A stretch of DNA of 64,000 nt from JAQSWP01 sp040255215 (GTDB taxonomy: Bacteria > Pseudomonadota > Alphaproteobacteria > Reyranellales > JAQSWP01), in the NCBI GenBank assembly GCA_040255215.1, contig JBDZUM010000003.1, forward strand, positions 1 through 64,000, read 5' to 3'. The notes below the pieces were generated by a model. The model searched no databases. It saw nothing but the letters and a program-made list of their open reading frames with translations, and was not told the DNA's origin. Made by a program: the position numbers and the translations under genes. Below, piece by piece: positions 34,970-42,388 of this stretch. The number at the start of each line of letters is the position of its first letter. Within the stretch, counting starts at the first letter, position 1.

Positions 34970-36958
34970 ATGACACGGGACGACGAGTTCGAGCCGAAGC
35001 TCGGGAAGATCCGCTCCCGTGGCAGCAAACGCGGCCGAAAATATCTGCACCGGGTGCTGCAGGCGACGATGCTTGCCGGCGGGCGCCTGCGGATCGGACC
35101 GTCAGCACGCAAAGCAAAGTTCCACGGCAGCCAGATCGGTCGCGGCGCCGGCATCGGCCGCATGCTCGCCACGCGTGATCGCTATGCGGCGTTCCGCAGC
35201 CGCCGTGTCGTCGTCAAAGCCCGCATCGTCAAACTCGCCGGCAACGGCATCAAGGGCGCGCGTGCGCATCTGCGCTATATCCAGCGCGACGGCGTGACCC
35301 GCGACGGCCACCCGGGGGAGCTCTATTCAGCCGAGCAGGATCGCGCCGACGGCAAGACGCTCATCGAGCGCTCTACAGGCGACCGCCATCAGTTCCGCTT
35401 CATCGTCGCGCCCGAGGACGGAGCCGAATACGACGACCTGAGGCCGTTCGTGCGCCGCCTGATGACGCAGATGGAGGACGACCTCGGTACAAAGCTCGAA
35501 TGGGTCGCGGTCGATCACTACAACACCGGCCATCCGCATAGCCATATCATCCTCCGCGGCAAGGACGACCAGGGGCAGGACCTGGTCATTGCACGCGAGT
35601 ACATCACCAAGGGATTGCGGGAGCGCGCCGCCGAACTGGTCACGCTGGACCTCGGGCCGCGCACCGATCTGGAGATCGAGAACCGCCTGCGCAACGAGGT
35701 CGAACAGGAGCGGCTCACCAGCATCGACCGGCGCCTGCTGCGCGACCGGCATGGGGAGGGGCTGGTCTGGTCCGCGGACAGGGACGCCTTCCAGCAGACC
35801 TTGCGGGCCGGCCGCCTGCAGAAGCTGAAACATCTGGGACTGGCCGAGGAAGTGCGGCCGGGCGAGTGGCGCTTGGCGGGCGACCTCGAGAACACGCTCA
35901 AGCGCATGGGCGAGCGCGGCGATGTCATCAGGACGATGCAGCGCGAGATGGCAGCGAAGGGTGTAACGCGCGCCGCCGCCGATTACGTGATCTTCGACCC
36001 GGCCGTGAAGGACAGCCGCCCGATCACCGGCCGGCTGGTCGCGCGGGGCCTGTCCGACGAGATCAACGACCGCCACTACCTGATCGTCGACGCTCTCGAC
36101 GGCCGCACCCACTATGTCGACATCGGCAGGGGGGAAGCGACCGAGCCCATGCCCGAAGGCGCCATCGTGCGCATCGATCCGAAGCGCGCCGAGCCCCGAC
36201 AGGTCGATCGCACGGTCTCCGAAATCGCGGCTGCCAATGGCGGGCGGTATGACGTCGATATCCACCTTCGTCACGACCCGTCCGCCAGCGCCAGTTTCGC
36301 CGAAACCCACGTGCGCCGGCTGGAGGCGATCCGCCGCATCACCGGCGGTGTCGAGCGCGAGGCCGACGGAACGTGGGTGATTGCCTCCGACCATTTGGAG
36401 CGAGCGGCGGCGTTCGAGCGCCGTCAGGCACAGGCTATTCCCGTGGTGGTGCAAACGCTGTCGCCATTGCCCCTCGATCGCCAGATTGGCGCCGAGGGTG
36501 CAACTTGGCTCGACTGCGAGCTGGTCGCGGAGATCCCGGAACCCGTACGCGACGAGGGTTTCGGGCGGGAGGTGCGTGCGGCGCAGGTGCGGCGGCGGCA
36601 GTGGCTTATCGCGCAGGAGCTGGCCCGTGAGGAACAGGACCGGATCGTCTATCGCGCCAATCTCCTCGGCATCCTGCGACGGCGCGAACTAAATCGCGTC
36701 GCCGGTCAGCTATCGGGTGAACTGGGGCTGGGCTACGTCGAGACAAAGTCGGGGGAGAAGGTCGACGGCATCTATCGCCGGCATGTTGATCTGGCGCGCG
36801 GCCGCTTCGCCGTCATTGAGAAAGCCCGCGAGTTCACACTGGTACCGTGGCGGCCCGTGCTGGAGCGCCATCTGGGCAAGCAGGTCTCCGGCCTCGTTCG
36901 CGGCGACAGCATTTCCTGGACCGTCGGGCGCCAGCGGAGCGGGCCGACCGTCTCGTAA
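34970..36958 (+). CDS. rlxS: RlxS-type relaxase (DUF3363)
   Basis: A 662-aa relaxase of the VirD2/RlxS group. The N-terminal catalytic half has ARAHLRYIQRDGVTRDG, where Tyr is the probable nucleophile, RFIVAPEDG, and the metal-binding His triad in DHYNTGHPHSHIILRG (~181-196). The C-terminal DUF3363 half includes RHGEGLVWSADRD and GLGYVETKSGEKVDGIYRR. It nicks oriT and leads the strand into the Trb channel via TraG. The ATG at 34970 has TGAGG 6 nt upstream; the ATG at 34964 is too close. Confidence 0.92.
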   Translation: MTRDDEFEPKLGKIRSRGSKRGRKYLHRVLQATMLAGGRLRIGPSARKAKFHGSQIGRGAGIGRMLATRDRYAAFRSRRVVVKARIVKLAGNGIKGARAHLRYIQRDGVTRDGHPGELYSAEQDRADGKTLIERSTGDRHQFRFIVAPEDGAEYDDLRPFVRRLMTQMEDDLGTKLEWVAVDHYNTGHPHSHIILRGKDDQGQDLVIAREYITKGLRERAAELVTLDLGPRTDLEIENRLRNEVEQERLTSIDRRLLRDRHGEGLVWSADRDAFQQTLRAGRLQKLKHLGLAEEVRPGEWRLAGDLENTLKRMGERGDVIRTMQREMAAKGVTRAAADYVIFDPAVKDSRPITGRLVARGLSDEINDRHYLIVDALDGRTHYVDIGRGEATEPMPEGAIVRIDPKRAEPRQVDRTVSEIAAANGGRYDVDIHLRHDPSASASFAETHVRRLEAIRRITGGVEREADGTWVIASDHLERAAAFERRQAQAIPVVVQTLSPLPLDRQIGAEGATWLDCELVAEIPEPVRDEGFGREVRAAQVRRRQWLIAQELAREEQDRIVYRANLLGILRRRELNRVAGQLSGELGLGYVETKSGEKVDGIYRRHVDLARGRFAVIEKAREFTLVPWRPVLERHLGKQVSGLVRGDSISWTVGRQRSGPTVS

Positions 36959-36959
36959 C

Positions 36960-36992
36960 TCAAGCAAGCGTGGCGTTCCGTCGGTTGCTTGA
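36960..36992. repeat. Inverted repeat after relaxase
   Basis: TCAAGCAA (36960-36967) and TTGCTTGA (36985-36992), extended by flanking AACT/AGTT with a one-base bulge, starting at the relaxase stop. No T-run follows, so it is a weak terminator candidate or a boundary mark of the cargo inserted downstream. The region 36993-37227 shows no gene. Confidence 0.45.
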
Positions 36993-37227
36993 AGTTACTG
37001 GTATCGAGATATTAGCGCGAGCAACGCTAGACTAGCAGATGGCTAATCGATGCATATCGCTCGCCCAAGGTTTGGTCGCAGCGGAACATCGCGCCGATCA
37101 TGGTCATGGCGTATGCTTGTCTTTAGGGATGTTCTTCTCGAGTCGTGCGTCTCCGGCCACTTGGACGTCGCATTGTTGCTCTTCTAAGTGCATCGCTGGA
37201 GCGCCATGACTCGCGGGAGAGACGGCA

Positions 37228-37653
37228 GTGGTGGCGGAACTGAACATTGTCGGGCACGGGATCGATCTGGTGGATATCGCCGAGATGCGGCGATGGATCG
37301 ATGATCCGCGCGATCCATTGATTCCGCGCTGCTTCGTTCAGGAGGAGTTAGATGAGGTGGGCGGAGGACCCGACCGGATCGAGCGCTTAGCCGGCCGGTT
37401 CGCCGCGAAGGAAGCTGTCTTGAAGGCGCTGGGAACTGGGTTTGGGGCTGGCGTCGCTTTTTCTGACGTGATCATCCATCGCGCGGCGGGCGGACCGCCG
37501 CAGGTCCGGCTTACGGGCGGTGCCGCAAAGGCTGCGGCGGAACTAGGCATTGCTGAATGGCGGCTGAGCATCAGCCACACCAGCGCAATGGCCATGGCGA
37601 GCGCCATCGCGATCGGCGGCGCGCTTCACGACGAAGGGTCTGATCGCGCCTGA
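37228..37653 (+). CDS. acpS: Holo-[acyl-carrier-protein] synthase-like phosphopantetheinyl transferase
   Basis: A 141-aa AcpS-type enzyme that transfers 4'-phosphopantetheine from CoA to a carrier-protein Ser. Both family signatures are intact: GHGIDLVDIAEMRRW with Asp13, and GRFAAKEAVLKALGTG with Glu62, plus SISHTSAMA. It starts with GTG behind GGAGAG. Unlike housekeeping acpS it lies in conjugation DNA and converges on the modification-like operon, overlapping its last gene by 28 nt. That operon also begins with a carrier-protein-like gene, the obvious candidate substrate. Confidence 0.88.
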   Translation: MVAELNIVGHGIDLVDIAEMRRWIDDPRDPLIPRCFVQEELDEVGGGPDRIERLAGRFAAKEAVLKALGTGFGAGVAFSDVIIHRAAGGPPQVRLTGGAAKAAAELGIAEWRLSISHTSAMAMASAIAIGGALHDEGSDRA

Positions 37654-38546
37654 TCGGCAGCAGCCTGACCGAGGTAGTCGATGCGGCGATGGTCGAGATC
37701 CACCGCGATCCGACCGCCGCGCGCGGCGAGGACAGCGCGCCATACCTTGAAGCCCTGCAGGATCGCCTGCTCCCACTCGCCCGTCGTGCACTGCTTGACC
37801 TCCAGGTGTGAGGTCATGTCCTTGATCGTGCGCAGGAGTTGGAAGTCGAGCACGCTGACACCCTCGAGCATGTGATGGCGTCGGGCATAGTCGAAAGCGA
37901 GCGCGGCCACGCCCTCCTCGATCACCGCAGCGCGTCCGCCATCTTCGACCTCGTCGAGGAGCGGGCGGCTCTTGCGCTTGCGGCGCAGCAGCGCGCGCGT
38001 GATCGGCGACCAGCCCAGCACGGCGGCATAAGCGAGATGGAAGACGTCGTGGAACCGATAGCCATCCGGATCATAGGCGTTGTCGGTCAGCTCGGCGCCG
38101 AACGGCTTGCCGTTGATCAGCACGCGGACGTGCTGACGATCATCGCCTTCGACGTCGAGCAATTCGACCTCGAACCGGCGCGGCAGGCGCTCGCCTTCGG
38201 GAAGCGTCGCATCGAAACACAGCGGCTCGGTGCGCTCAGTCGCCCAGCGCGCCATCACCTTGGCGAGGTTGGCGGCCGCGATCTCATCGAGAGTCAGGTC
38301 GAACTTGCTCGCGACGTTCGCAATGTACCAGAGTAGGTCGCCAAGCTCCTCGGACACGCGCTCTTTGAAGAGCCGGTGCGCTTCGCCATCGCGCAGATGC
38401 TTCTTGTATTCGCTCAGAAGCTGACCGGTTTCGCCGGCGAGACCCAGCATTGGGACGATGAGGGAAAGGCTATCATCCGCACCCTCGCCCGCCGGGACGC
38501 GATCGGTGCGCAGGGCCTCTTTCTGATATTGGTCGAAATCCATCAT
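37626..38546 (-). CDS. MazG-type nucleotide pyrophosphohydrolase with C-terminal domain
   Basis: A 306-aa protein. Residues ~1-100 form an all-alpha NTP pyrophosphohydrolase: LGLAGETGQLLSEYKKHL, ERVSEELGDLLWYIANV and FDLTLDEIAAANLAK; the first motif has Gln where an acidic residue is common. Residues ~130-300 form a second domain (YRFHDVFHLAYAAVLGWSP, VEDGGRAAVIEEGVAALAFD) of the type I recall as MazG_C, linked to base-modification loci. It could hydrolyse a (d)NTP to remove or supply a modified nucleotide. Last gene of the operon; AAGGAG precedes the ATG pair at 38546/38543. Confidence 0.85.
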   Translation of the reverse strand: MMDFDQYQKEALRTDRVPAGEGADDSLSLIVPMLGLAGETGQLLSEYKKHLRDGEAHRLFKERVSEELGDLLWYIANVASKFDLTLDEIAAANLAKVMARWATERTEPLCFDATLPEGERLPRRFEVELLDVEGDDRQHVRVLINGKPFGAELTDNAYDPDGYRFHDVFHLAYAAVLGWSPITRALLRRKRKSRPLLDEVEDGGRAAVIEEGVAALAFDYARRHHMLEGVSVLDFQLLRTIKDMTSHLEVKQCTTGEWEQAILQGFKVWRAVLAARGGRIAVDLDHRRIDYLGQAAADQARSDPSS

Positions 38547-38562
38547 CGTCTCCTTCGGCACT

Positions 38563-39747
38563 TCACCCAGCGGCCGCCCTCGCCGCGTCGATCGCGCCGG
38601 GCGGCGTGTCGGCGCCGACGCGTATCTTCTCGTTCAAATTCCATTTCGGAGGATAGAAGAGCTCGATCGGAGTCGGAGTCGGCTCGAACTTCTGCTTGAT
38701 CCGCGTGCGTCCGGTTCGCCCTGCGATCTGAGGGTGCGCGACGCGCGCATATTTGTCGACTTCGCAAAACAGATTCTGGCAGTCTATCAAGTGGAGCCGC
38801 CGTCCCCAGAGCGATTGAAAGCCGAGGCCAAGGCGCTCGAACTCCTGCTCCTGCAGATCGGCCATGAGCCGAATCAGTTCAGGTTCGTTGAGTCCCCCGG
38901 GGTCGACGAAGCATTTGCGCAGACCGTCTCGCGCGCCAGGCCCTGGCACGACGAAATCCATCTCACTGAAATCGGTGATCTCGCTGTAGTTGATGTCGGT
39001 GATGAACTGATAGGCGAGAAAGTCGCCGATGGTGGGGTAGGCACGGAGTTTCTCGAACCCTTCCTGCATGGTGCGGGTCTGTGCCAACCGTTCAGGGAGT
39101 CGGTCCGCCATCATGCGTTCGAGCAACAGCAGGTGATTCTGATGCTTCGCGGATCGCCCAAACGCGCTGCTGCCTGGCGGCATGATGTAGGCGGCAGAGT
39201 AGATGCGGTGGCCGTCACGCATAGCCCGCGCGAGCACCTCGTCGTAGCGTGCGAAGCGGTAATCTTCGAACGTGATTGAGCCGAACGATCGCTCCAGCAG
39301 CTCCCAAGTCTCGATCTTGTTGAACAGCTTGAACAACAGGATGCGGAAGAAGACTTCACGCGGCGAGCTCGGCAAATCGGCGCGATAGATGACGTGTCGA
39401 ATAAGATATTGGCTCGCCCGATCGGAAGCCCGATAGGCGTTGGTGAACTTGTAGGTAGTGAGCACCGCGTTGCTGGTCCAAGGCCGCGCCTCGCCGCGCG
39501 CGCGCCGGAAGAAGACGTCTTGGCGTTCGGCGGCGAAGCGCCAATAGCTCTCATAGACCTCCGAAACCTTGGCGGGCGCGAGATGGGGCAGAATGATCGG
39601 CTGCGGCGCGGTTGCGGCGGGCGCGTCGTTGGCTCGCGGCGCGACCGGCAGGTCTATCGGCAGTGTGGCGGTCGCAGGATCAATGCGCGGCTTCGGTGGG
39701 CGGCCGCGCGGGCGTTTGGCGGCAGGCTTGGGGGGCTTCTTCCTCAA
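38563..39747 (-). CDS. 5-hmdU DNA kinase helical-domain-like protein with AT-hook
   Basis: A 394-aa protein. The N-terminus carries an AT-hook (KRPRGRPPKP, residues 11-20), implying minor-groove DNA binding. Residues ~70-275 match the helical domain of 5-hydroxymethyl-dU DNA kinases and relatives: RPWTSNAVLTTYKFTNAYR, RFARYDEVL, LAYQFITDINYSE and the GPGARDGL loop; LIDCQNLFCEVDKYAR follows. No separate P-loop kinase domain is visible. In phages this family acts on hydroxymethylated thymine bases. The TTG start overlaps the upstream stop; no in-frame ATG exists near it. Confidence 0.8.
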   Translation of the reverse strand: MRKKPPKPAAKRPRGRPPKPRIDPATATLPIDLPVAPRANDAPAATAPQPIILPHLAPAKVSEVYESYWRFAAERQDVFFRRARGEARPWTSNAVLTTYKFTNAYRASDRASQYLIRHVIYRADLPSSPREVFFRILLFKLFNKIETWELLERSFGSITFEDYRFARYDEVLARAMRDGHRIYSAAYIMPPGSSAFGRSAKHQNHLLLLERMMADRLPERLAQTRTMQEGFEKLRAYPTIGDFLAYQFITDINYSEITDFSEMDFVVPGPGARDGLRKCFVDPGGLNEPELIRLMADLQEQEFERLGLGFQSLWGRRLHLIDCQNLFCEVDKYARVAHPQIAGRTGRTRIKQKFEPTPTPIELFYPPKWNLNEKIRVGADTPPGAIDAARAAAG

Positions 39748-40598
39748 GATGCTGTCCCGACGGCCATGACCGGGACTGCGGGCCGAGCCGGCGCTGCGAC
39801 AGGAGCAGGCACCAGAGCTTGGGCGGCGACGACGAGCGGCGCGAAATCGGGATCGCTTTTGGTAATGCGCTCCAGCTTGGCGACGCCGACCATGACGTTC
39901 AGCCGCGCCAGCGGCATATCCATCTCATGGGCCATGAAGGCGCCAAGCTGGGCGAGGCCGAGATAGTTGCCATAGGCTTTGTCGAAGATTTGCTGGGTCG
40001 CGTAGAAGGCGTTCACGACCAGGCCGGCGGCGGTCGGCTCGAAGCTGACCTGTTGCAGGCAGGGGAAGCCGAGCTGCGCGCTGGCGACATGATCGCGCCC
40101 TGGGTCGAAGGTCGTCGCCTGTAGCATCGAGCGGCGCACGCCCGCTCGCGAACCATATTGTGACAAGATCCACTCCAACTGATTTCCGTCGCACGGCCCG
40201 CGGCCGTACATGATCATGCGTTCGAAATACAGGCCGCGGCCGTTGGCTTTCTTGTTCATCGCCTGCCAGCGCGGGAATGTCGCACGATAAAGTGTGAAAA
40301 GGCGGGTGCGGTCGCCGCGCGACATCTCCCAGATGCGCTGCGGAAAGATGGTGAAGGCGACATCCTCGACCTTGAGACGCCCCTTGCGTTTGAGGAGCTG
40401 ATCGACGGCTAGGCGCACGGCCGGATCTTCAGGCGCCACGCCCGTGTCGTCGAAGCCGGTCACGCTCAATACCAGCGGCGAGACCTCGGTGCCGGCGCCG
40501 TCGAGAACTCCGAGCAGGAGGCGCGACCAGGCTCGCGATAGGTTGTTGTCGTTGATCATGACGGGCTCCGGCGCGGCCGATGCTTTCGACTTACTCAT
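39744..40598 (-). CDS. Divergent thymidylate-synthase-fold protein
   Basis: A 284-aa protein. The stretch RAGVRRSML (Arg155-Arg156), LGFPCLQQVSF (Cys180) and YGNYLGLAQLGAFMAHEM (Asn211) lines up with the paired Arg, nucleophilic Cys146 and Asn177 region of thymidylate synthase. The RSxD phosphate-binding motif is replaced by ATQQ, so it is not a housekeeping ThyA. By analogy with phage dUMP hydroxymethylases it may methylate or hydroxymethylate a pyrimidine nucleotide. A long Ala/Pro tail follows. It overlaps the peptidase gene by 8 nt with GGAGG before its ATG. Confidence 0.75.
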   Translation of the reverse strand: MSKSKASAAPEPVMINDNNLSRAWSRLLLGVLDGAGTEVSPLVLSVTGFDDTGVAPEDPAVRLAVDQLLKRKGRLKVEDVAFTIFPQRIWEMSRGDRTRLFTLYRATFPRWQAMNKKANGRGLYFERMIMYGRGPCDGNQLEWILSQYGSRAGVRRSMLQATTFDPGRDHVASAQLGFPCLQQVSFEPTAAGLVVNAFYATQQIFDKAYGNYLGLAQLGAFMAHEMDMPLARLNVMVGVAKLERITKSDPDFAPLVVAAQALVPAPVAAPARPAVPVMAVGTAS

Positions 40599-41484
40599 CC
40601 GGGTCGTCCTCCAGATGGCGATACTGTGCGAGGCCGACATAGGCCTCGGGTGCGATACGAACGAACGCCGCCCAGGCGCCGCTGTCGGCGGCTGCCTGAA
40701 CGATTCCGGGGCGCACCGCGCGGAACAGGCGGCCGTTCGCCAAGTCACGCTCATAGGCGAGGCCGGTGCCGGTCGTTGCCGTTCCCGGAGGAAGGAGCAA
40801 CAGCATGTTTACCTCGGCATCGAGGGTCGGCCCCGCGCGGTGGCGGTCGGCGACGATCAAGGGCTCGGGCGTCAGGGCGCCGAGGATGTCGGCGCGCAGG
40901 GCCTTTGGCGTGACGCGCTGCAGGGCGGCGGCGCGCGTCCGCGAGATCATGTTCACGCTGGCCGAGAGGTGGGTGAGGAGCGTCCCGTAGCCGACGCCGA
41001 AATCGCAGGCGATCGTGAACATTTGCGCCGCCGTCGCGGTCTCGGGCGTCCAACCGCGCGTGGCGAAGGCGCGGCGTAGACCCATGATCGGCATCAGCGT
41101 GAAGCCCGCAAAGGTGTCGGCGAGGAATTCCTTTGGGTCTTCCCAGGGATGCTCCTTGGCGTCCTCGCGTAACTCGTCGATCGATGAGCCGTGGCCGAAG
41201 ACGTGATGGCCAAGCTCGTGCCCGCAATTATAGGCGCGCCGCGGCAACGGGCGACGCGCCGAGAGGTGGATGCGCGGCGGCGCGCCGCGTTGGTACATCC
41301 CCTCCATGTTGATGTTGTTGAAACGCACGGTGACGCCCAGCGTCTCGCAAAGCCCGTAAATGCAGATGGCGCCATGCTGGTCGAGCTTGGCTTTTGCCCG
41401 CGTGGTGATCGCCGCCTGCATGGCTTGGGTCGCAAGGGCGCGACGATTGAAATTGGGCTTGGTGGTGCGCATCAGGTTCGTCAC
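40591..41484 (-). CDS. ImmA/IrrE-family metallopeptidase
   Basis: A 297-aa protein with the zinc motif CGHELGHHVFGH (His89, Glu90, His93) and the downstream acidic ligand region DPKEFLADTFAGFTLMP. ImmA/IrrE peptidases cleave or inactivate XRE repressors, here probably the protein encoded directly upstream, which would derepress the operon on a stress or invasion signal. The ~150 residues after the peptidase core may be the sensor. ATGA overlap with the XRE gene supports coupling. Confidence 0.88.
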   Translation of the reverse strand: MTNLMRTTKPNFNRRALATQAMQAAITTRAKAKLDQHGAICIYGLCETLGVTVRFNNINMEGMYQRGAPPRIHLSARRPLPRRAYNCGHELGHHVFGHGSSIDELREDAKEHPWEDPKEFLADTFAGFTLMPIMGLRRAFATRGWTPETATAAQMFTIACDFGVGYGTLLTHLSASVNMISRTRAAALQRVTPKALRADILGALTPEPLIVADRHRAGPTLDAEVNMLLLLPPGTATTGTGLAYERDLANGRLFRAVRPGIVQAAADSGAWAAFVRIAPEAYVGLAQYRHLEDDPDE

Positions 41485-41852
41485 CGACCGCCTCCCTCGG
41501 CGTTCGGGGTAGAATCGCTGCGCATGGCGGCGAGGAGCTTGAGCAGGCGGTCGAGGTCGTCCGGCCTAAGCTTGGTGAGCTCGCGGGCGGCGAGTTCGAG
41601 CCGGGGATCCTGGGCGTCGAGGGTGTCCGGCGTCTCGCCGAGCAGCCAGGCAACGCCAACGTCATAAATTTCCGCAAGGCGCGCGAGTTCGTCGGCCGAG
41701 ACCCGGCGGTTTCCGGCCTCCATCTCCGAGACCGACGGCCGGTGCAGGCCGATCATCTTGGCGACTTGGCCCTGGGAGAGACCCGCGAGTTTGCGCGCCT
41801 CCTTCAGGCGTTCGGCGATCAGAGCGCGCTTGACTGCTTCCGTGTCATTCAT
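41481..41852 (-). CDS. XRE-family repressor of the cargo operon
   Basis: A 123-aa protein with a Cro/C1 HTH (RLKEARKLAGLSQGQVAKMI, then GLHRPSVSEMEAGNRRVSAD) and a short C-terminal helix. It is the natural partner of the adjacent ImmA/IrrE peptidase. The perfect palindrome over the operon's -10 box is its probable operator, giving autorepression. It overlaps both neighbours by ATGA junctions. Confidence 0.88.
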   Translation of the reverse strand: MNDTEAVKRALIAERLKEARKLAGLSQGQVAKMIGLHRPSVSEMEAGNRRVSADELARLAEIYDVGVAWLLGETPDTLDAQDPRLELAARELTKLRPDDLDRLLKLLAAMRSDSTPNAEGGGR

Positions 41853-42154
41853 GCGGCGGTCGCTTCTTTGTCGGTCTGCTTCTTTAGCAATTCGCACACG
41901 AAGGCGGCTGTTTCGTCGATGGAGCGCGGCAGCTTGGTCGTCTCGTCGACGAAGATGTTCACGTCGTTCGGGATCGGCGCGCCGATCTCGGTGGATAGGA
42001 TGGTGGTGGCGACGGGCCAGACCTTGCTGTCGAACTTCGGGATATTGTCGACCGGCTTGGTCGCGCCCGTCAGCGCCGGGCACTCGAGGCCGCTATCAGT
42101 CTGAATCTGGCCGAGCACGGCGATCAGTTTCTCTTTCAGTGTGGCGGGGTCCAT
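41849..42154 (-). CDS. Acyl-carrier-protein-like protein
   Basis: A 101-aa protein. Helix I at ~5-18 (LKEKLIAVLGQI), a loop, then KFDSKVWPVATTILSTEIG (residues 40-58), in which Asp42-Ser43 stands exactly where the phosphopantetheine DSL motif of ACP begins helix II. IPNDVNIF (61-68) matches the IPD/E segment of ACP, and a final helix runs ~78-92. The Leu of DSL is Lys here. With an AcpS gene at the far end of the operon, Ser43 is a plausible pantetheinylation site. It is first in the operon, with AAGGAGG before ATG. Carrier role is inferred from pattern. Confidence 0.65.
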   Translation of the reverse strand: MDPATLKEKLIAVLGQIQTDSGLECPALTGATKPVDNIPKFDSKVWPVATTILSTEIGAPIPNDVNIFVDETTKLPRSIDETAAFVCELLKKQTDKEATAA

Positions 42155-42178
42155 ATGCGCCTCCTTGATCCGACATAT

Positions 42179-42210
42179 GGTAAGATAATCTTACCGACCT
42201 GTCATGTCAA
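42179..42210 (-). promoter_or_regulatory. Promoter and operator of the cargo operon
   Basis: On the minus strand TTGACA (42210-42205) is followed after 17 nt by TATCTT (42187-42182), a good sigma-70 pair. The perfect palindrome GGTAAGAT-A-ATCTTACC (42179-42195, plus strand) covers the -10. Binding there would block RNA polymerase; the XRE protein of the operon is the likely ligand. The rest of 42211-42388 holds no gene. Confidence 0.8.
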
Positions 42211-42388
42211 GTACTGCAACACCCTCGGCGCATCCACTCTGAGTATCCCGAGAGAAAGTTCGAATGCGTACGAACGTTATCTCACCGCAATTGGTCGTAC
42301 ATAACGGCCATTAGAGATTCCAGCATTCTGCCTGACCCTTGTTCCGATCCTGCGGCTCCCGTGCCGAAGATGAATCGGAACAAGGCAT

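Noticed and set aside
34791..34973. Short frame MSHYLFVCTSLFREIL before the relaxase
   Set aside because: It overlaps the relaxase start and shows no family features; it may be a remnant, so it is mentioned only in the intergenic entry.
37228..37653. acpS as the housekeeping holo-ACP synthase
   Set aside because: It lies in ICE DNA without pdxJ, lepB or fatty-acid genes and converges on the cargo operon, so an element-borne role is more likely.
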